Shown in pieces: positions 26,815-37,416 of a DNA stretch of 64,000 bases (positions within the stretch are counted from its first letter, which is position 1; each line of letters opens with the position of its first letter). Both the position numbers and the translations under genes were made by a program. Location of the stretch: assembly GCA_015057405.1 (NCBI GenBank), contig SVEK01000003.1:50791-114790 (forward strand), written 5' to 3'. This stretch comes from Lachnospiraceae bacterium. Its GTDB lineage: Bacteria; Bacillota; Clostridia; Lachnospirales; Lachnospiraceae. The notes beneath the pieces are model-generated. The model was given only the letters and a program-made list of their open reading frames with translations, was not told the DNA's origin and did not search any database.

Positions 26815-29800
26815 TTACCGCACTTTAACACTTTTTATTGAACTCCATTTTCCGTAGGATTTCACTTTGCCCTTTTTATTGAAAGCACGTATTTTTACAT
26901 AATAAGTTGTTTTTCTTTTTAACTTTTTAATTGTTTTTGTTGTAACCTTTGCTCCATTAACAGTAATAAGTTTTTTACCTTTTTTCATTTTCTTGTTAGT
27001 GGCAAGCATAATCTGATAACCCTTTGCCTTGCTCACTTTCTTCCAGCTTACCTTTACTGTTTTCTTCTTTTTGGAAACAACTGATTTGATTTTTACTTTA
27101 CCCGGTTTTGCAGGCTTTTTACTTACAACATTTTTATTGCCTGAGTCCTGTGGAGCAGGATTTACTACAGGGGTATTTTTATCTACAGGCGCCGCTACTA
27201 CCGGAGTTCCTCCGACAAAAGCCGGTGTTATTACGAACTTACTAAAATTAGGCAATGAGTTTACAATCGGAATATTGCCCGGCTTATCATAATAGAAACT
27301 ACTGTAATTTCCTGTCACTTCCTGCCCCGGATCTGCTTCTCTCCAGTCAGGCAGTCCTGCTGCTCTTGCCTGACCGTCATCAAGACCTTTCATAACCTTC
27401 CAGCTGTCATCATTATATATCTTGATAGTATTCTTCCCCGCCTTCAAATCAATAAACACTGTTTTTTCTTTGAATGTGTCACGGGATATTGTATTAATAA
27501 AGAAATACCTTTTTGCATCACCGTCATTTACTTTTATGTTGGCATATTTATCAATTATTTTTGTATTGTAGCCATGAGTTCCGAATATCTCATCATTAGA
27601 ATGGAACAACTGCAATGCATATTTTCCGGTCTCACTGACATTTACTTCAAATTCAAGATATTTATCAACATCATTTTCAGCACCGGCATCTCCGGTAAGA
27701 CTTCTTCCTACAACGTAGGAAATTGATTCGCCGTCACATGTAAGTCCGGTCTCTGCTATTTTATCAACAGTTTTGACTGTCGCGTAAGGCTCCGCACCGT
27801 TAAGCAATCCCGCATAAACGGTATCAACATAATCTTCATTCCATCTTACTGACCAGACATCATACTCTACATCATTTAGCTTCGCTCCCTCCGGTATCGT
27901 ATCCGTCGCCTGAATTTCCGTGGAATAAGAAGCACCTTCTCCCCACTCTTTTACTGTCATATTATCAAGCAACATATTAACCGATGCATCTGCATCAACT
28001 ATGTTGGAACCTTTTTGTAAATATACTGTTGCTTCAGTAGTCATCCACGCGCCCTTTGTGTCATACACGCCGATATCCTTTGTATTGCCATTAAATGTTC
28101 TGGCAGCATTACCAATATAGATAGTAGCTTTTCCTACTGCATCCGAACAATATCTTAAACTTAAATTATATAATCCGCTCTTATCAACAAATACGTTAAA
28201 ACGAACTCCGCCTCCATTTTTTACAGACTTATTGTTTAAACCGGATATATATCCTTCTCCCGAAAATCCCGGTACTGCGTTAGTTACCTGAACCGGATTA
28301 GCTTTAGGATACAGTGCATTGAATGAAAAATCACCTTCTTCAGCTTCAAACACTTTGTTATATATTGTAGTATCTTCGCCAAACTCTCCAACCGCAGTAA
28401 CGTGAAGCGCATCATGAAGTATATTATTTTCACCATTAGAAGTACTTCCCAAAACTGTTACAATATGGGTTCCCGGCTCCCAGTCAACATATTTTGTATA
28501 CAATGCAGTCCATTCTCTTTCCATTGTGTTTTTCAGAATCATGTCATAATCCACATCGTCAATGTTAAGATACTGCAATTGATTCTCAGGTCTGTGGGCA
28601 GTTTCATTACCTCTGTTCATTCCAACCTGATTGCCGTATACGAATTCCAATTTATACCTTCCTCTTTGAGGAACTTCTATCTTATACTCAATTCCGCTGT
28701 TATCGGAAAATCCGCACAACGCAGAACCACCAATATTATTTTTGTCATCCGTAGCTTCAACTGCGCGCTGACCGGACAAATAATACTTAGTGCTTGTTAC
28801 AGTTCCAAGATTTCTGTTTCCAACTCTGTCAGCTTCCTCAGCCTCACAGATTACATGGAATGGCCCGTAACTTATCTTTCCCACTTCTTCATCCGCCTTG
28901 GCAGGAGTTACGGTTAATCTGTACCCGGTTGAACGAAGAACATCATTCAGACTTATATTAAGGTTCCCGTTTTCAAGGGCAAATGCACCTTCAAGAACCA
29001 TTTCAGGTTCACTCGCACTGTTAAATCCTTTAAAATATGCTGCATCTATTCTTACATGAACCTTTTTTGCGCCTTCAAACAACTCGGTTTTATCAAGACC
29101 GCTTAATACAACATTGGCATCTCCATCCTCACTTCCAAGCCCAAAAAGAGTTGTTGCTTTTTTTGCTTTATTATCTATGGTAGATACACCGTATAAACCT
29201 GAATACTTATCATCTGTAGTTACTTTTAATCTCTGTCCTTCCATATCAGCATACCATTTGTATAACCACCATGCACTGTTAGCTTCGTTAGCATCAGCTG
29301 CAAGGTCGTTAAGGTTATCTGCCTGATGCCAGAACGGAAGGCAGCCATACGCCTCCGCATCCTCAAGACGTCCCATCCAGCTCACTAATGCCCCCGGGAC
29401 ACCACATTCATCAGACTGGGCAATCTCATTAATTACAACCGGAGGTGCGTCAACCGGAATTTTATTAACATCCTGATTATTTACCCTGCCGTAATATTCA
29501 TCTTCGTTACCTTCACCCGCAAATATGCTCTTATAATGCTCATGTTCTTCAATATCTGCCTTATATCGGTTTTCGTTACGCTCAAGCTGATGCCATGTAA
29601 CTACGTCAGGTAACGCATCATTATCATACAAATAATTAAGCCATGTATGCCACCCGTCCCACTGCCACTCAGGCGGCACGTGAGTCCACGAATATTCTGC
29701 CGGATTCATACCACCAACAGTAGCAAGGGGATCAACTTCTTTTATGGCCTTATAATATGCCTCAAATATCTCTCTAAAATCTTCGCCTTCAACTTTACTT

Positions 29801-30360
29801 CTATTGGAATCACCTTCATTAATCGGAAGGTATACCAATGCTTTATCTATGTTAAGTCCAAGATCATCAAGTCCCGTTACCGGATTATGATGGTGTTTTT
29901 TCTTCCACTCATCTTTCCATTTTGTAACATAAGGAACTATAACTTCCTTAAACTGTACAACATAATCCTGATAATATTGTTTTGGCTGGAATATGGCGTA
30001 AAAGTTACTGTTGTACATCTGAACCATCTGTCCGCCGGCTTCCAAAAATGTTTCTGCAACATCAAGTGCATCCGCATATGGGTGTTCTGTTCCAAGAGCA
30101 CCTTTTGTAGCAAGTACTTTTGGTTTTAAAGGAGTAATAAGATTCATCGTCGGAACATCTTCACTGCTTATACCATAAAGAAATCCTGACGCACCATGCA
30201 TTATTTCCCCAAGTTCATCTGTCATGTCAACTGTCATTGTCGGGGAATATCCTTCTGCCGCAGCCACAGGTTGCGACTCCTTAACCCAGCCTGTAACTGC
30301 CGGTATTGCAAGAGAAAAAACAAGAGTATATGTTACAATCTTTTTTACAAAACCTTTCAT
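26815..30360 (-). CDS. Large secreted glycosidase with CBM-like and Fn3-like domains
   Basis: An 1181-residue exported protein (signal peptide MKGFVKKIVTYTLVFSLAIP, cleavage near AAA-EG). Residues about 40-400 look like a clan-A (beta/alpha)8 glycosidase: YLPINEGDSN supplies a candidate acid/base Glu and VVINEIAQSDE a candidate nucleophile Glu, in GH39-like spacing. Three carbohydrate-binding-like beta-sandwiches follow (from about 515, 660 and 860; FHVICEAEEADRVG, KVFEAEEGDFSF). A Lys-rich Fn3-like module ends the protein (VKVSWKKVSKAKGYQIM). It lies 18 nt after the GH31 gene, so both probably act on one plant polysaccharide. The exact GH family needs a profile search. Confidence 0.7.
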   Translation of the reverse strand: MKGFVKKIVTYTLVFSLAIPAVTGWVKESQPVAAAEGYSPTMTVDMTDELGEIMHGASGFLYGISSEDVPTMNLITPLKPKVLATKGALGTEHPYADALDVAETFLEAGGQMVQMYNSNFYAIFQPKQYYQDYVVQFKEVIVPYVTKWKDEWKKKHHHNPVTGLDDLGLNIDKALVYLPINEGDSNRSKVEGEDFREIFEAYYKAIKEVDPLATVGGMNPAEYSWTHVPPEWQWDGWHTWLNYLYDNDALPDVVTWHQLERNENRYKADIEEHEHYKSIFAGEGNEDEYYGRVNNQDVNKIPVDAPPVVINEIAQSDECGVPGALVSWMGRLEDAEAYGCLPFWHQADNLNDLAADANEANSAWWLYKWYADMEGQRLKVTTDDKYSGLYGVSTIDNKAKKATTLFGLGSEDGDANVVLSGLDKTELFEGAKKVHVRIDAAYFKGFNSASEPEMVLEGAFALENGNLNISLNDVLRSTGYRLTVTPAKADEEVGKISYGPFHVICEAEEADRVGNRNLGTVTSTKYYLSGQRAVEATDDKNNIGGSALCGFSDNSGIEYKIEVPQRGRYKLEFVYGNQVGMNRGNETAHRPENQLQYLNIDDVDYDMILKNTMEREWTALYTKYVDWEPGTHIVTVLGSTSNGENNILHDALHVTAVGEFGEDTTIYNKVFEAEEGDFSFNALYPKANPVQVTNAVPGFSGEGYISGLNNKSVKNGGGVRFNVFVDKSGLYNLSLRYCSDAVGKATIYIGNAARTFNGNTKDIGVYDTKGAWMTTEATVYLQKGSNIVDADASVNMLLDNMTVKEWGEGASYSTEIQATDTIPEGAKLNDVEYDVWSVRWNEDYVDTVYAGLLNGAEPYATVKTVDKIAETGLTCDGESISYVVGRSLTGDAGAENDVDKYLEFEVNVSETGKYALQLFHSNDEIFGTHGYNTKIIDKYANIKVNDGDAKRYFFINTISRDTFKEKTVFIDLKAGKNTIKIYNDDSWKVMKGLDDGQARAAGLPDWREADPGQEVTGNYSSFYYDKPGNIPIVNSLPNFSKFVITPAFVGGTPVVAAPVDKNTPVVNPAPQDSGNKNVVSKKPAKPGKVKIKSVVSKKKKTVKVSWKKVSKAKGYQIMLATNKKMKKGKKLITVNGAKVTTKTIKKLKRKTTYYVKIRAFNKKGKVKSYGKWSSIKSVKVR

Positions 30361-30378
30361 TTAAGTTTCCTCCTTTAC

Positions 30379-32360
30379 TCAAATAATGAACTCTTTAAGC
30401 ACGTCACTGCCCTTTTTAACAAATGCAATAAATTCATCAATATTGGCATGACATGTAATATCACATCCACCTTCAACTTCTTCTTTAGTATTAACATTAA
30501 CCCATGTACCTTTAGGCAGATATACACTACGTTCTGTCGCACCCTCATCCACGATCGGAGCAAATAATATATCTTCACCAAACATGTACTGGTCTTCAAG
30601 TTCATAACAACGTTCATCCTCATGATAATCCCAAAACATCGGACGCATAATAGGTGCACCGGTTTCGGTAGCAATATCCATATAGCGACAAATGTACGGT
30701 TTAAGTCTGTCACGAAGCTTTACAAGTTTTTCGAGTATCTTAAAGGTTTCCTCTCCAAAGCTCCATATCTCGTTATCTCCTCCACTCCTTTCTATAATTC
30801 CCGGGTATCTGTCCTGATGATTCTTTGGTCTGAGTCTTGAACCGTGAAGTCTCATTACAGGTGAAAAAACTCCAAACTGAGCCCAACGGATAACAAGCTC
30901 CCTAAAGTAATCACTTTCCGTATCCGCAAATAAGAATCCCCCTATATCACTGTTCCACCACGGAATACCGCACATTGCCATTGAAAGCCCTGTTTTCACA
31001 CTCATTCTAAGGGCATCAAAGGTTGAAACTATATCTCCGTTCCATACTAAAGAACCAAACTTCTGTGTTCCCGGATACGCAGCCCTTGTAAGAATAATTA
31101 TATCTTCTTCACCAACTTCCTTTAAACCTTCATATACCATTTACTGTAGTAATACGGATACAGCATAGCAGTCTGAGAACCGTTACCCGCATAAAATTTC
31201 AGGTTATTAAACTGTTGAGGATGAACTTCCGGTTCTGCTTCATCAAGCCAGAAATTACGAATACCGTAATCATAATAATGCTCTTTCAACAGATTCCACA
31301 CATAAGAACGAGTCTTAGGATTAGTCGGGTCAATAAATGTCTGTTGTCCGTAAAAATCAAATGTTCCGTATTGTCCGTTTTCGGTACGCACTAACATGTT
31401 AGCCTCACTCATCTCAAGATAATACTTACTCTTAGGATTGGTAGTCGGCCACACAGATACAACAGTCTCTATGCCCATTTCGTTAAGTTCATCTACCATT
31501 GCTTTTGGATCAGGCCAGTACTCAGGGTCAAACTGCCATTCTCCCTGTTCCGTCCAATGAAAATAATCTATAACAATAGCATCAATCGGTATATTGAGTT
31601 TCTTATACTCTCTTGCAACTCTTAATACTTCATCCTGGCTTTCATATCTTAATCTGCTCTGCCAAAAGCCTGCCGCCCACTTAGGGAATTTAGGCGCATA
31701 CCCTGTCAAATCACAATATTTTTTCATAACTTCAGCCGGAGTTTTTCCTGCATATACAAGATAATCCGCCTGATAAGCACTGTCTGCTACCCACATCGTA
31801 TGATTGTTAGTGGTTTCACATCTTCCCGGTGCCGGATTATTCCACATGAATCCATATCCAAGTGACGAATATATTACAGGAACTGCCGACTTGGTGTTGT
31901 AATGAAGAAGATTGACCGTACTTCCTTTCCTGTCAAACTGGTCTTCCTGCTCCTGACCAAGACCGTATATATGCTCTCCTTTATTGGCTTCAAATATAAC
32001 CTTAATCTGATAATGGTCTCCCTCAACATGCGCGTTACGTCCTGTATACTCTCCCTCAAACTTTGTCCTTAAAATATCCTTATCTTCTCTATAATAGGTA
32101 ATAAGTCCGCCGTACCATATCTGACCCGCTTCGATTTTGGCTGACATCATTCCATTTTTAATTGTCGCAACCTTTTCATCGCCTTCTGTAATACACTCGC
32201 CACCTTCCATTGGCGGAAGAAGTGTCCAATCCTCGTCGAGTATTTTTCCATTCTTAGTTGACCTGCATCTGAGACAGTCAGGTCCGTACGGCTCAATTAT
32301 GGTAAGCTCGTCCTTTCTCTCAAATATGAGTTTGTCTTCACATATTGTAATCTTTCCCAT
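30379..32360 (-). pseudogene. GH31 glycosidase (alpha-xylosidase-like), broken by one frameshift
   Basis: Two ORFs (31122-32360 and 30379-31140) together encode one GH31 enzyme of about 660 residues. The upstream part holds the N-terminal beta-sandwich, WAAGFWQSRLRYES and the nucleophile region RNFWLDEAEPE. The downstream part holds ILTRAAYPGTQKFGSLVWNGD, with the acid/base Asp, and the C-terminal sheets. The frames meet at 31138-31145: the read AGT AAA TGG becomes AGT AAA ATG GTA if one A is added, restoring YYYSK-MVYEGLKE. The active site is therefore split. It could be a real null allele or a consensus error. WLDxxEP favours bacterial alpha-xylosidases. An AAAGGGA ribosome site precedes the start. 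Confidence 0.85.
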
Positions 32361-32394
32361 TATTTCATCCCTTTCTTAATCATTGAACAAAGAA

Positions 32395-32473
32395 TGTCGC
32401 TTGCGACAGTCTCCGCCTGTGGCGGGTTGCGTTAGCAACATTTTCCTCTCCGCCGCAGTGCGTTCCCGCGGAG
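32395..32473. repeat. GC-rich cluster of four short hairpins
   Basis: Within a 433-bp intergenic gap (32381-32813) lie consecutive palindromes: TGTCGC-TT-GCGACA, CCGCC-TGT-GGCGG, GTTGC-GTTA-GCAAC and CTCCGC...GCGGAG. Base composition is far richer in G+C than the surrounding AT-rich DNA. The look is that of an extragenic palindromic repeat family. The rest of the gap is AT-rich, with CCGGT...ACCGG near 32612-32631 as a possible operator, and no gene. Confidence 0.6.
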
Positions 32474-32813
32474 CGCTTTTGCTTACCGGGACAATTTCAA
32501 AGAAATTTCCTAGTAAAAAAAATGTTATCATACATCAATATCATTATATTGCTTAAAAACGCACTTTTCTATAATAATATTAACATATAATAACACTATT
32601 TTGACATTTATCCGGTTCTGGTACACACCGGCATCAGATTTTCAAATTACGTTCAAATCTATGAACACAAACAGGTACTGTTTTTTTACAACATTATTTT
32701 GTATAATGAGATTATTGAAAACTTCAATCATATCAGCATTACTTATTTAAATGACGAATTATAATGAAGAAAGTCCCTGCAAAAGATTATGAAAATTTGA
32801 AAGGAAAAAACTT

Positions 32814-34025
32814 ATGAGAAGAAAGATATATAAATTAATAGCGGTAAGTTTATTAATATTGCTTTTTGCCGGTTGCAACAACAAACCATCGCAGAACACT
32901 GAAACCACACAAGGCGGAGAGATTTCACAAAGCGGCGAAACTTCGCAAAATGGCGAAACTTCACAAAACGACGAGACTTCGCAGAGCGACGAAACTTCGC
33001 AGAGCGACGAAACTTCACAAATCGAAGAAACCTCGCAAACGCCTGAACCCACACAGACGCCTGAACCCACATTTAAACCAATCACTCTCGGGTTTGCCGG
33101 CGACATCAACTTCCATGACGCCTACAGAAATATGCAATATCTGAATGCCTGTGAAAACGGACTTAAGGACTGCCTGTCAAAAAAGCTACTGACAAGGATG
33201 AACAAAGTTGATTACATGATGCTTAACAACGAATTTGCATTTAGCGAAAGAGGAACCCCCATAGAGGGCAAAGACTACACGTTCAGGTCAAACCCCAAAA
33301 ATGTGGAACTTCTGAAGCAAATGGGCGTTGACATAGTTTCCCTTGCCAACAACCATGCGCTGGATTACGGAAGAGAAGCTCTTTCAGATACATTTAAAGT
33401 ACTTGACGAAGCACAAATTGACTATGTGGGTGCCGGAGAAAACATAGACAGAGCATCCGACGTAATTGTGTATGAAAATCAGGGTAAGAAAATAGGTTAT
33501 TTTGCTTCAAGTCGAGTTATATATCAGAGCGACTGGGTTGCCACACCTTCAAGAAACGGAATGCAGAGTGCATATGATATAGATTACATGATCGATGCAA
33601 TTAAGAAAGCAAAAGAAAAATGCGATTACCTTATAGTTTATATGCACTGGGGCGTTGAATACAACAACTATCCTGAAGCATACCAGCGCGAATGGGCAAA
33701 ACTATATATTGATGCCGGTGCCAATGCTGTTATCGGGTGTCATCCCCATGTAGTACAGGGGTTTGAGCTGTATAATGGTTGCCCGATAGTATACAGCCTT
33801 GGAAACTTCTGGTTTAACAGTGCCACAAAAGATTCAATGTATATTGAACTAACGGTAAATGAAGACAATACATCTACATTGCGGGTTTTTCCTACATATA
33901 ACGACAACTGCAGAACGTATATAATAAATGATAAGAAAGAACGAAAAAGATATATTAAAGACCTTACTTCTTTTTCGTATGATGTTACAATAGACAAAAA
34001 GGGGTATGTTGGTTACAACAATTAA
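32814..34025 (+). CDS. CapA-family lipoprotein (poly-gamma-glutamate capsule type)
   Basis: A 403-residue lipoprotein: the signal peptide ends with LLFAGC (Cys22). An acidic linker of tandem SQxxET units (about residues 33-75) spans the wall. The CapA metallophosphatase-like domain then follows with GFAGDINFHD, MLNNEFAF, SLANNHALDYG, MHWGVEYNNYP, GCHPHVVQG and SLGNFWFN. CapA proteins take part in poly-gamma-glutamate or other polymer synthesis or export, but many stand-alone copies have unknown roles. The gene is 22 nt upstream of an AraC regulator gene and likely co-transcribed. Confidence 0.85.
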   Translation: MRRKIYKLIAVSLLILLFAGCNNKPSQNTETTQGGEISQSGETSQNGETSQNDETSQSDETSQSDETSQIEETSQTPEPTQTPEPTFKPITLGFAGDINFHDAYRNMQYLNACENGLKDCLSKKLLTRMNKVDYMMLNNEFAFSERGTPIEGKDYTFRSNPKNVELLKQMGVDIVSLANNHALDYGREALSDTFKVLDEAQIDYVGAGENIDRASDVIVYENQGKKIGYFASSRVIYQSDWVATPSRNGMQSAYDIDYMIDAIKKAKEKCDYLIVYMHWGVEYNNYPEAYQREWAKLYIDAGANAVIGCHPHVVQGFELYNGCPIVYSLGNFWFNSATKDSMYIELTVNEDNTSTLRVFPTYNDNCRTYIINDKKERKRYIKDLTSFSYDVTIDKKGYVGYNN

Positions 34026-34047
34026 TACACAAGGAGTACTTAATCAT

Positions 34048-34932
34048 ATGAAAAACGATACCTCCTACCTTGCAGAACAAATAACCCACAGAACCTTATC
34101 AAGACCTTTTTTGATTCACCACACTACAGTCACCAATGACATGAAGTTAGCATTATATCTTCATTACCACAGCGAAATGGAATTTTTCTATCTGACGGAA
34201 GGTGAAGTGGATTTTGTCATCGAGGAAGAAACTTTCAGACTTAAAGAAGGAGATGCAATATTTATTCCTCCGGGGCTTATTCATTATGCTGATAATATTC
34301 CCCTTAATGATAAGACCTGTTCTTTTCACGCCCTTGTATTCGATATCTCATTATTAACAGACGTTCTTCCTTCGTATTGCAAACACTACATATACCCTGC
34401 GAGATATAACGCAAGAAAATCCGTATTACACATCAATTCTTCTACAGATTGTCATACTCAAATACTGGAATTACTGTGTCCTATATTTGATATGGACAAA
34501 TCCGATATAGATACATACGAACTGGAACTTAGAGGAAGGCTTCTTATGATATGGCAGCTAATGTACAATACCCACCTTAATTCGGTTCACAACAACAGTT
34601 TGTACGACCACATCTATCCTCAATTGAAAAAAAGTATTGATTATCTTGACAATAATTATCAGGAAAATATAGAGCTTAGCACCCTTGCGTATACTGCCGG
34701 CATGAGCGAAGGACATTTTTGCAGAATTTTCAAAGAATTTACCGGTTTTACTCCATTTACATATCTTAATAGGAAACGCATACTGGAAAGTTGCCGATAT
34801 CTTACTGATTCAACCGAAAGCATTGCCGATATTGCAACCAAATGCGGATACAATAACATCAGCTATTATAACCGTACATTTCTTAAAATGATGCACGAAA
34901 CTCCCTCGGCATATCGCAAACGCACTTCATAA
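34048..34932 (+). CDS. AraC-family regulator with N-terminal cupin
   Basis: A 294-residue regulator starting at ATG 34048, preceded by AAGGAG. The ORF-track start at 34006 lies inside the CapA gene and is rejected. It has a cupin sensor (LHYHSEMEFFYLTEGEVDF, FIPPGLIHYA) and a C-terminal AraC double HTH (LSTLAYTAGMSEGHFCRIF, IADIATKCGYNNISYYNRTF). It is a near twin of the 455 protein along its full length, so one arose by duplication. It lies in a carbohydrate-use region between a CapA gene and a GH43 gene, and may control these or the GH31 operon. Confidence 0.9.
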   Translation: MKNDTSYLAEQITHRTLSRPFLIHHTTVTNDMKLALYLHYHSEMEFFYLTEGEVDFVIEEETFRLKEGDAIFIPPGLIHYADNIPLNDKTCSFHALVFDISLLTDVLPSYCKHYIYPARYNARKSVLHINSSTDCHTQILELLCPIFDMDKSDIDTYELELRGRLLMIWQLMYNTHLNSVHNNSLYDHIYPQLKKSIDYLDNNYQENIELSTLAYTAGMSEGHFCRIFKEFTGFTPFTYLNRKRILESCRYLTDSTESIADIATKCGYNNISYYNRTFLKMMHETPSAYRKRTS

Positions 34933-34963
34933 GGGAGTTCTTTTCGAGTACTTTCTTTTGAAG

Positions 34964-35012
34964 CAAAAAAATGCAGGCAACTTCCATCTTTTATCGATTT
35001 TAGTTGCCCGCA
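34964..35012 (-). terminator. Intrinsic terminator of the GH43 gene
   Basis: On the minus strand GCGGGCAACT pairs with AGTTGCCTGC across a long AT-rich loop, followed by TTTTTTT. It lies 28 nt past the GH43 stop codon. Confidence 0.7.
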
Positions 35013-35039
35013 CAAAGGGGAAAGTTTATACAAAAGGGG

Positions 35040-37289
35040 TTACTTTACTTTCACTCGTTTTATTGATGTATACTTACTGTATACCTTCTTGCCGTTTACA
35101 TTAGCATATGCTCTGGCTTTCATATAATATATCTTTTTCTTCTTCAGGGATTTGATTACACCTGTTGTCTTTGAACCCTTAAGCTTAAGTACGATCTTGT
35201 ACTTTCCTTTTTTCTTATTAGATACACATACCTGATATCCGTCAGCTTTTTTAACTTTAGAAAGAGTAACAGTTACCTTACCTTTCTTTGACTTAATATT
35301 CTTAAACTTTGGTTTGCTAAGTTTAACTGTTTCAGTCTTAGCCTCATTGTCTGTCACTGTAGCTGTTGGCTGCGGTGCAACTGTGGATACTGCCGGTACC
35401 GGAGTCGGAGTTGCAACAGGCGGAACATACTTCTCCTGGAACTGCCATGTATCAAAGTTAAATAACTTGGCATCCTCTTCACCACTGAATATAAAGTATA
35501 CGTCATGCTTTCCGGTAAGCGGTTCATTTATGTCAAAACCGAATTCCTTATATGCATTGGTGTCTCCGGTGTCACTAACATCTATTGTTCCGATGAGTTT
35601 CTTAGCATCTTCATCCTCATAATCAACCCACACTTCAAGTTTTCCACCAACAGTATCAGCATTCGGATTAAATATCTCCATTCCTTTATCATCAACTATC
35701 GGGTCTTCAAGTGGTGTACCCTGTCCGCATGCAATGCTTGCTTTAAAGGATACTGCTCCGTTGGCTCCAAAATCAACTTCTCTTACTTTAATATAATCAT
35801 CATTGTCGATATCGCATACTACTACACCATACATAGCAGCAGACTTCCAAAATGCTTCCTTACCGGTTACATCGTCAATCTCTGTACACTGTTCTTTAGC
35901 TTTTGTCTTAACACCACGTCCGGTTCCGTTGAATCCGCCTGTAGCACCGCCAAGATTAGACTGCCAGCAGATTGTCTCCGCCTGATTAAGCAGATAAGGA
36001 TTAAGTACATCTACCGGGTCGACACTAAAGAATGATGTTCCCTTTGTTGTATCCTCAATTCCCTGCTCCATATACGCATCTTTATCTTCGTCCGTTTCTC
36101 TTACAATAAGATTATCCTCATCATACTCAAATTCTTTTACACATACCGAACGGTTAGAACCGGTTCCTCCCACAAGCATCTCATTAAGGTAAAATAGGTA
36201 GTTGTGACCTTTATATTCAACAATACCCGGATGAATACATGAATAGCCGTGTTCTCTCGCCATCAAAAGTGACTGATATGTCCATGGTCCAATTGGCGTA
36301 GGACCTGTAGAATATTCTACAGTCTCTCCCGGTGTTCTTCCACCTACGAAGAAAAAGAAATAATCATCTGTTTCAGGATTACCGTCATCATGCTTAATAA
36401 CCCAAGGTCCCTCTTCAAATGCACAACGTTTCTGCTCGGAACCTTCCGGTTCTATAGGGAATTTTCCTGTTGAGTCTTTTCCCTGAGAAGGCTCACCAAA
36501 AGACGCATAACCTTCATCACCATACGTTTGGAAACTGTGAAGTCCCGGTTTTACTTCACCAAGTATTTTATTATCATTTCGACTAAATCTAGGGTCAATC
36601 TCAGCTTCCTCCCCTGTAACTTCACCATCATCATTAGTATCAGGGTCAACATCAATCATATCATTGGTAAGTTTACAATATCTGATATACGGATTACCCC
36701 AATAAAGATACACATCATAGTTCTCATAATCATCCGGATTGCCATGATCTTCGATAAAGATAGCCGGATCAATGTTTCCTGCATCCCAAGTACCATCAAT
36801 AAGGTATGCCCCCGGTGTTGCATCTTCAAACGGTCCCCACGGATTATCAGCTACAGCCACGTCAATCTTAGTTCCGTTAAACGGAGCAAAAAGATAATAC
36901 TTCTTAACCCAGTTTCCGTCTTCATCCTTAACAGGCATCTCTACAACATGCTGTGCCCAGGCTCTCCAGTTTTCCTGACCGCCGTCCTTGTCAAATGTTT
37001 GTGCATGGGCAATCTGTCCATGATCAGTAAAATTAATCATATCCTTAGTGGAATAACATCTCCACTCATTCATATAACTCCAGTCATCATACTTTTGCTC
37101 TCTAAGCTCATCTCGTGTTGTATAAAGATACAAAGTGTCTCCAACAACAAGCGGCGATGGGTCTGCTGTATATGTTGTCTGCACGATAGGATTCTCAGCA
37201 GACGCTGTTTTTGGCATGTAAGTAATCGAACTTCCGGCCACCGCAACAACAGCAACAACTGCAACTAACTTTCTTAAAATTTTTTTCAT
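35040..37289 (-). CDS. Secreted GH43-family glycosidase with CBM6-like and Fn3-like domains
   Basis: A 749-residue exported enzyme (signal peptide ending near TASA-EN). Residues about 35-410 follow the five-bladed GH43 propeller: TYTADPSPLVVGDTLYLYTT carries the base Asp, GNIDPAIFIEDHG the pKa-modulating Asp, and CAFEEGPWVIKHD the acid Glu. Residues about 435-620 resemble a CBM6 beta-sandwich. A Thr/Pro linker and a Lys-rich Fn3-like module (VTLSKVKKADGYQVCV) close the protein, the same kind of tail as on the 26815 glycosidase. It probably removes arabinose or xylose from plant xylans. It is transcribed alone and ends at a terminator. Confidence 0.88.
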   Translation of the reverse strand: MKKILRKLVAVVAVVAVAGSSITYMPKTASAENPIVQTTYTADPSPLVVGDTLYLYTTRDELREQKYDDWSYMNEWRCYSTKDMINFTDHGQIAHAQTFDKDGGQENWRAWAQHVVEMPVKDEDGNWVKKYYLFAPFNGTKIDVAVADNPWGPFEDATPGAYLIDGTWDAGNIDPAIFIEDHGNPDDYENYDVYLYWGNPYIRYCKLTNDMIDVDPDTNDDGEVTGEEAEIDPRFSRNDNKILGEVKPGLHSFQTYGDEGYASFGEPSQGKDSTGKFPIEPEGSEQKRCAFEEGPWVIKHDDGNPETDDYFFFFVGGRTPGETVEYSTGPTPIGPWTYQSLLMAREHGYSCIHPGIVEYKGHNYLFYLNEMLVGGTGSNRSVCVKEFEYDEDNLIVRETDEDKDAYMEQGIEDTTKGTSFFSVDPVDVLNPYLLNQAETICWQSNLGGATGGFNGTGRGVKTKAKEQCTEIDDVTGKEAFWKSAAMYGVVVCDIDNDDYIKVREVDFGANGAVSFKASIACGQGTPLEDPIVDDKGMEIFNPNADTVGGKLEVWVDYEDEDAKKLIGTIDVSDTGDTNAYKEFGFDINEPLTGKHDVYFIFSGEEDAKLFNFDTWQFQEKYVPPVATPTPVPAVSTVAPQPTATVTDNEAKTETVKLSKPKFKNIKSKKGKVTVTLSKVKKADGYQVCVSNKKKGKYKIVLKLKGSKTTGVIKSLKKKKIYYMKARAYANVNGKKVYSKYTSIKRVKVK

Positions 37290-37416
37290 AATGTCAAACC
37301 CCTTTCATTTTTTGAATTATTGACATATTATTATTATAAATGTATCATAATACATATTACAATGACTGATTCGCATTAATAATTTGATGGATTCTCATAT
37401 GAGGGAGGGTATATTT

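Noticed and set aside
31122-31145. Programmed ribosomal frameshift in the GH31 gene
   Set aside because: No slippery heptamer or downstream structure is evident, and other GH31 enzymes do not use frameshifting. A plain single-base deletion or consensus error is simpler.
32759-33109. Minus-strand ORF with repeated CEVSS units
   Set aside because: It is the antisense shadow of the SQxxET repeat linker of the CapA lipoprotein.
34006-34047. Longer start for the AraC protein at 34006
   Set aside because: It lies inside the CapA coding region and lacks a ribosome site, whereas ATG 34048 has AAGGAG and aligns with its twin at 455.
35505-37268. Long plus-strand ORFs opposite the GH43 gene
   Set aside because: The GH43 frame on the minus strand is intact with signal peptide and catalytic motifs; the plus-strand frames have no ribosome sites or recognisable domains.
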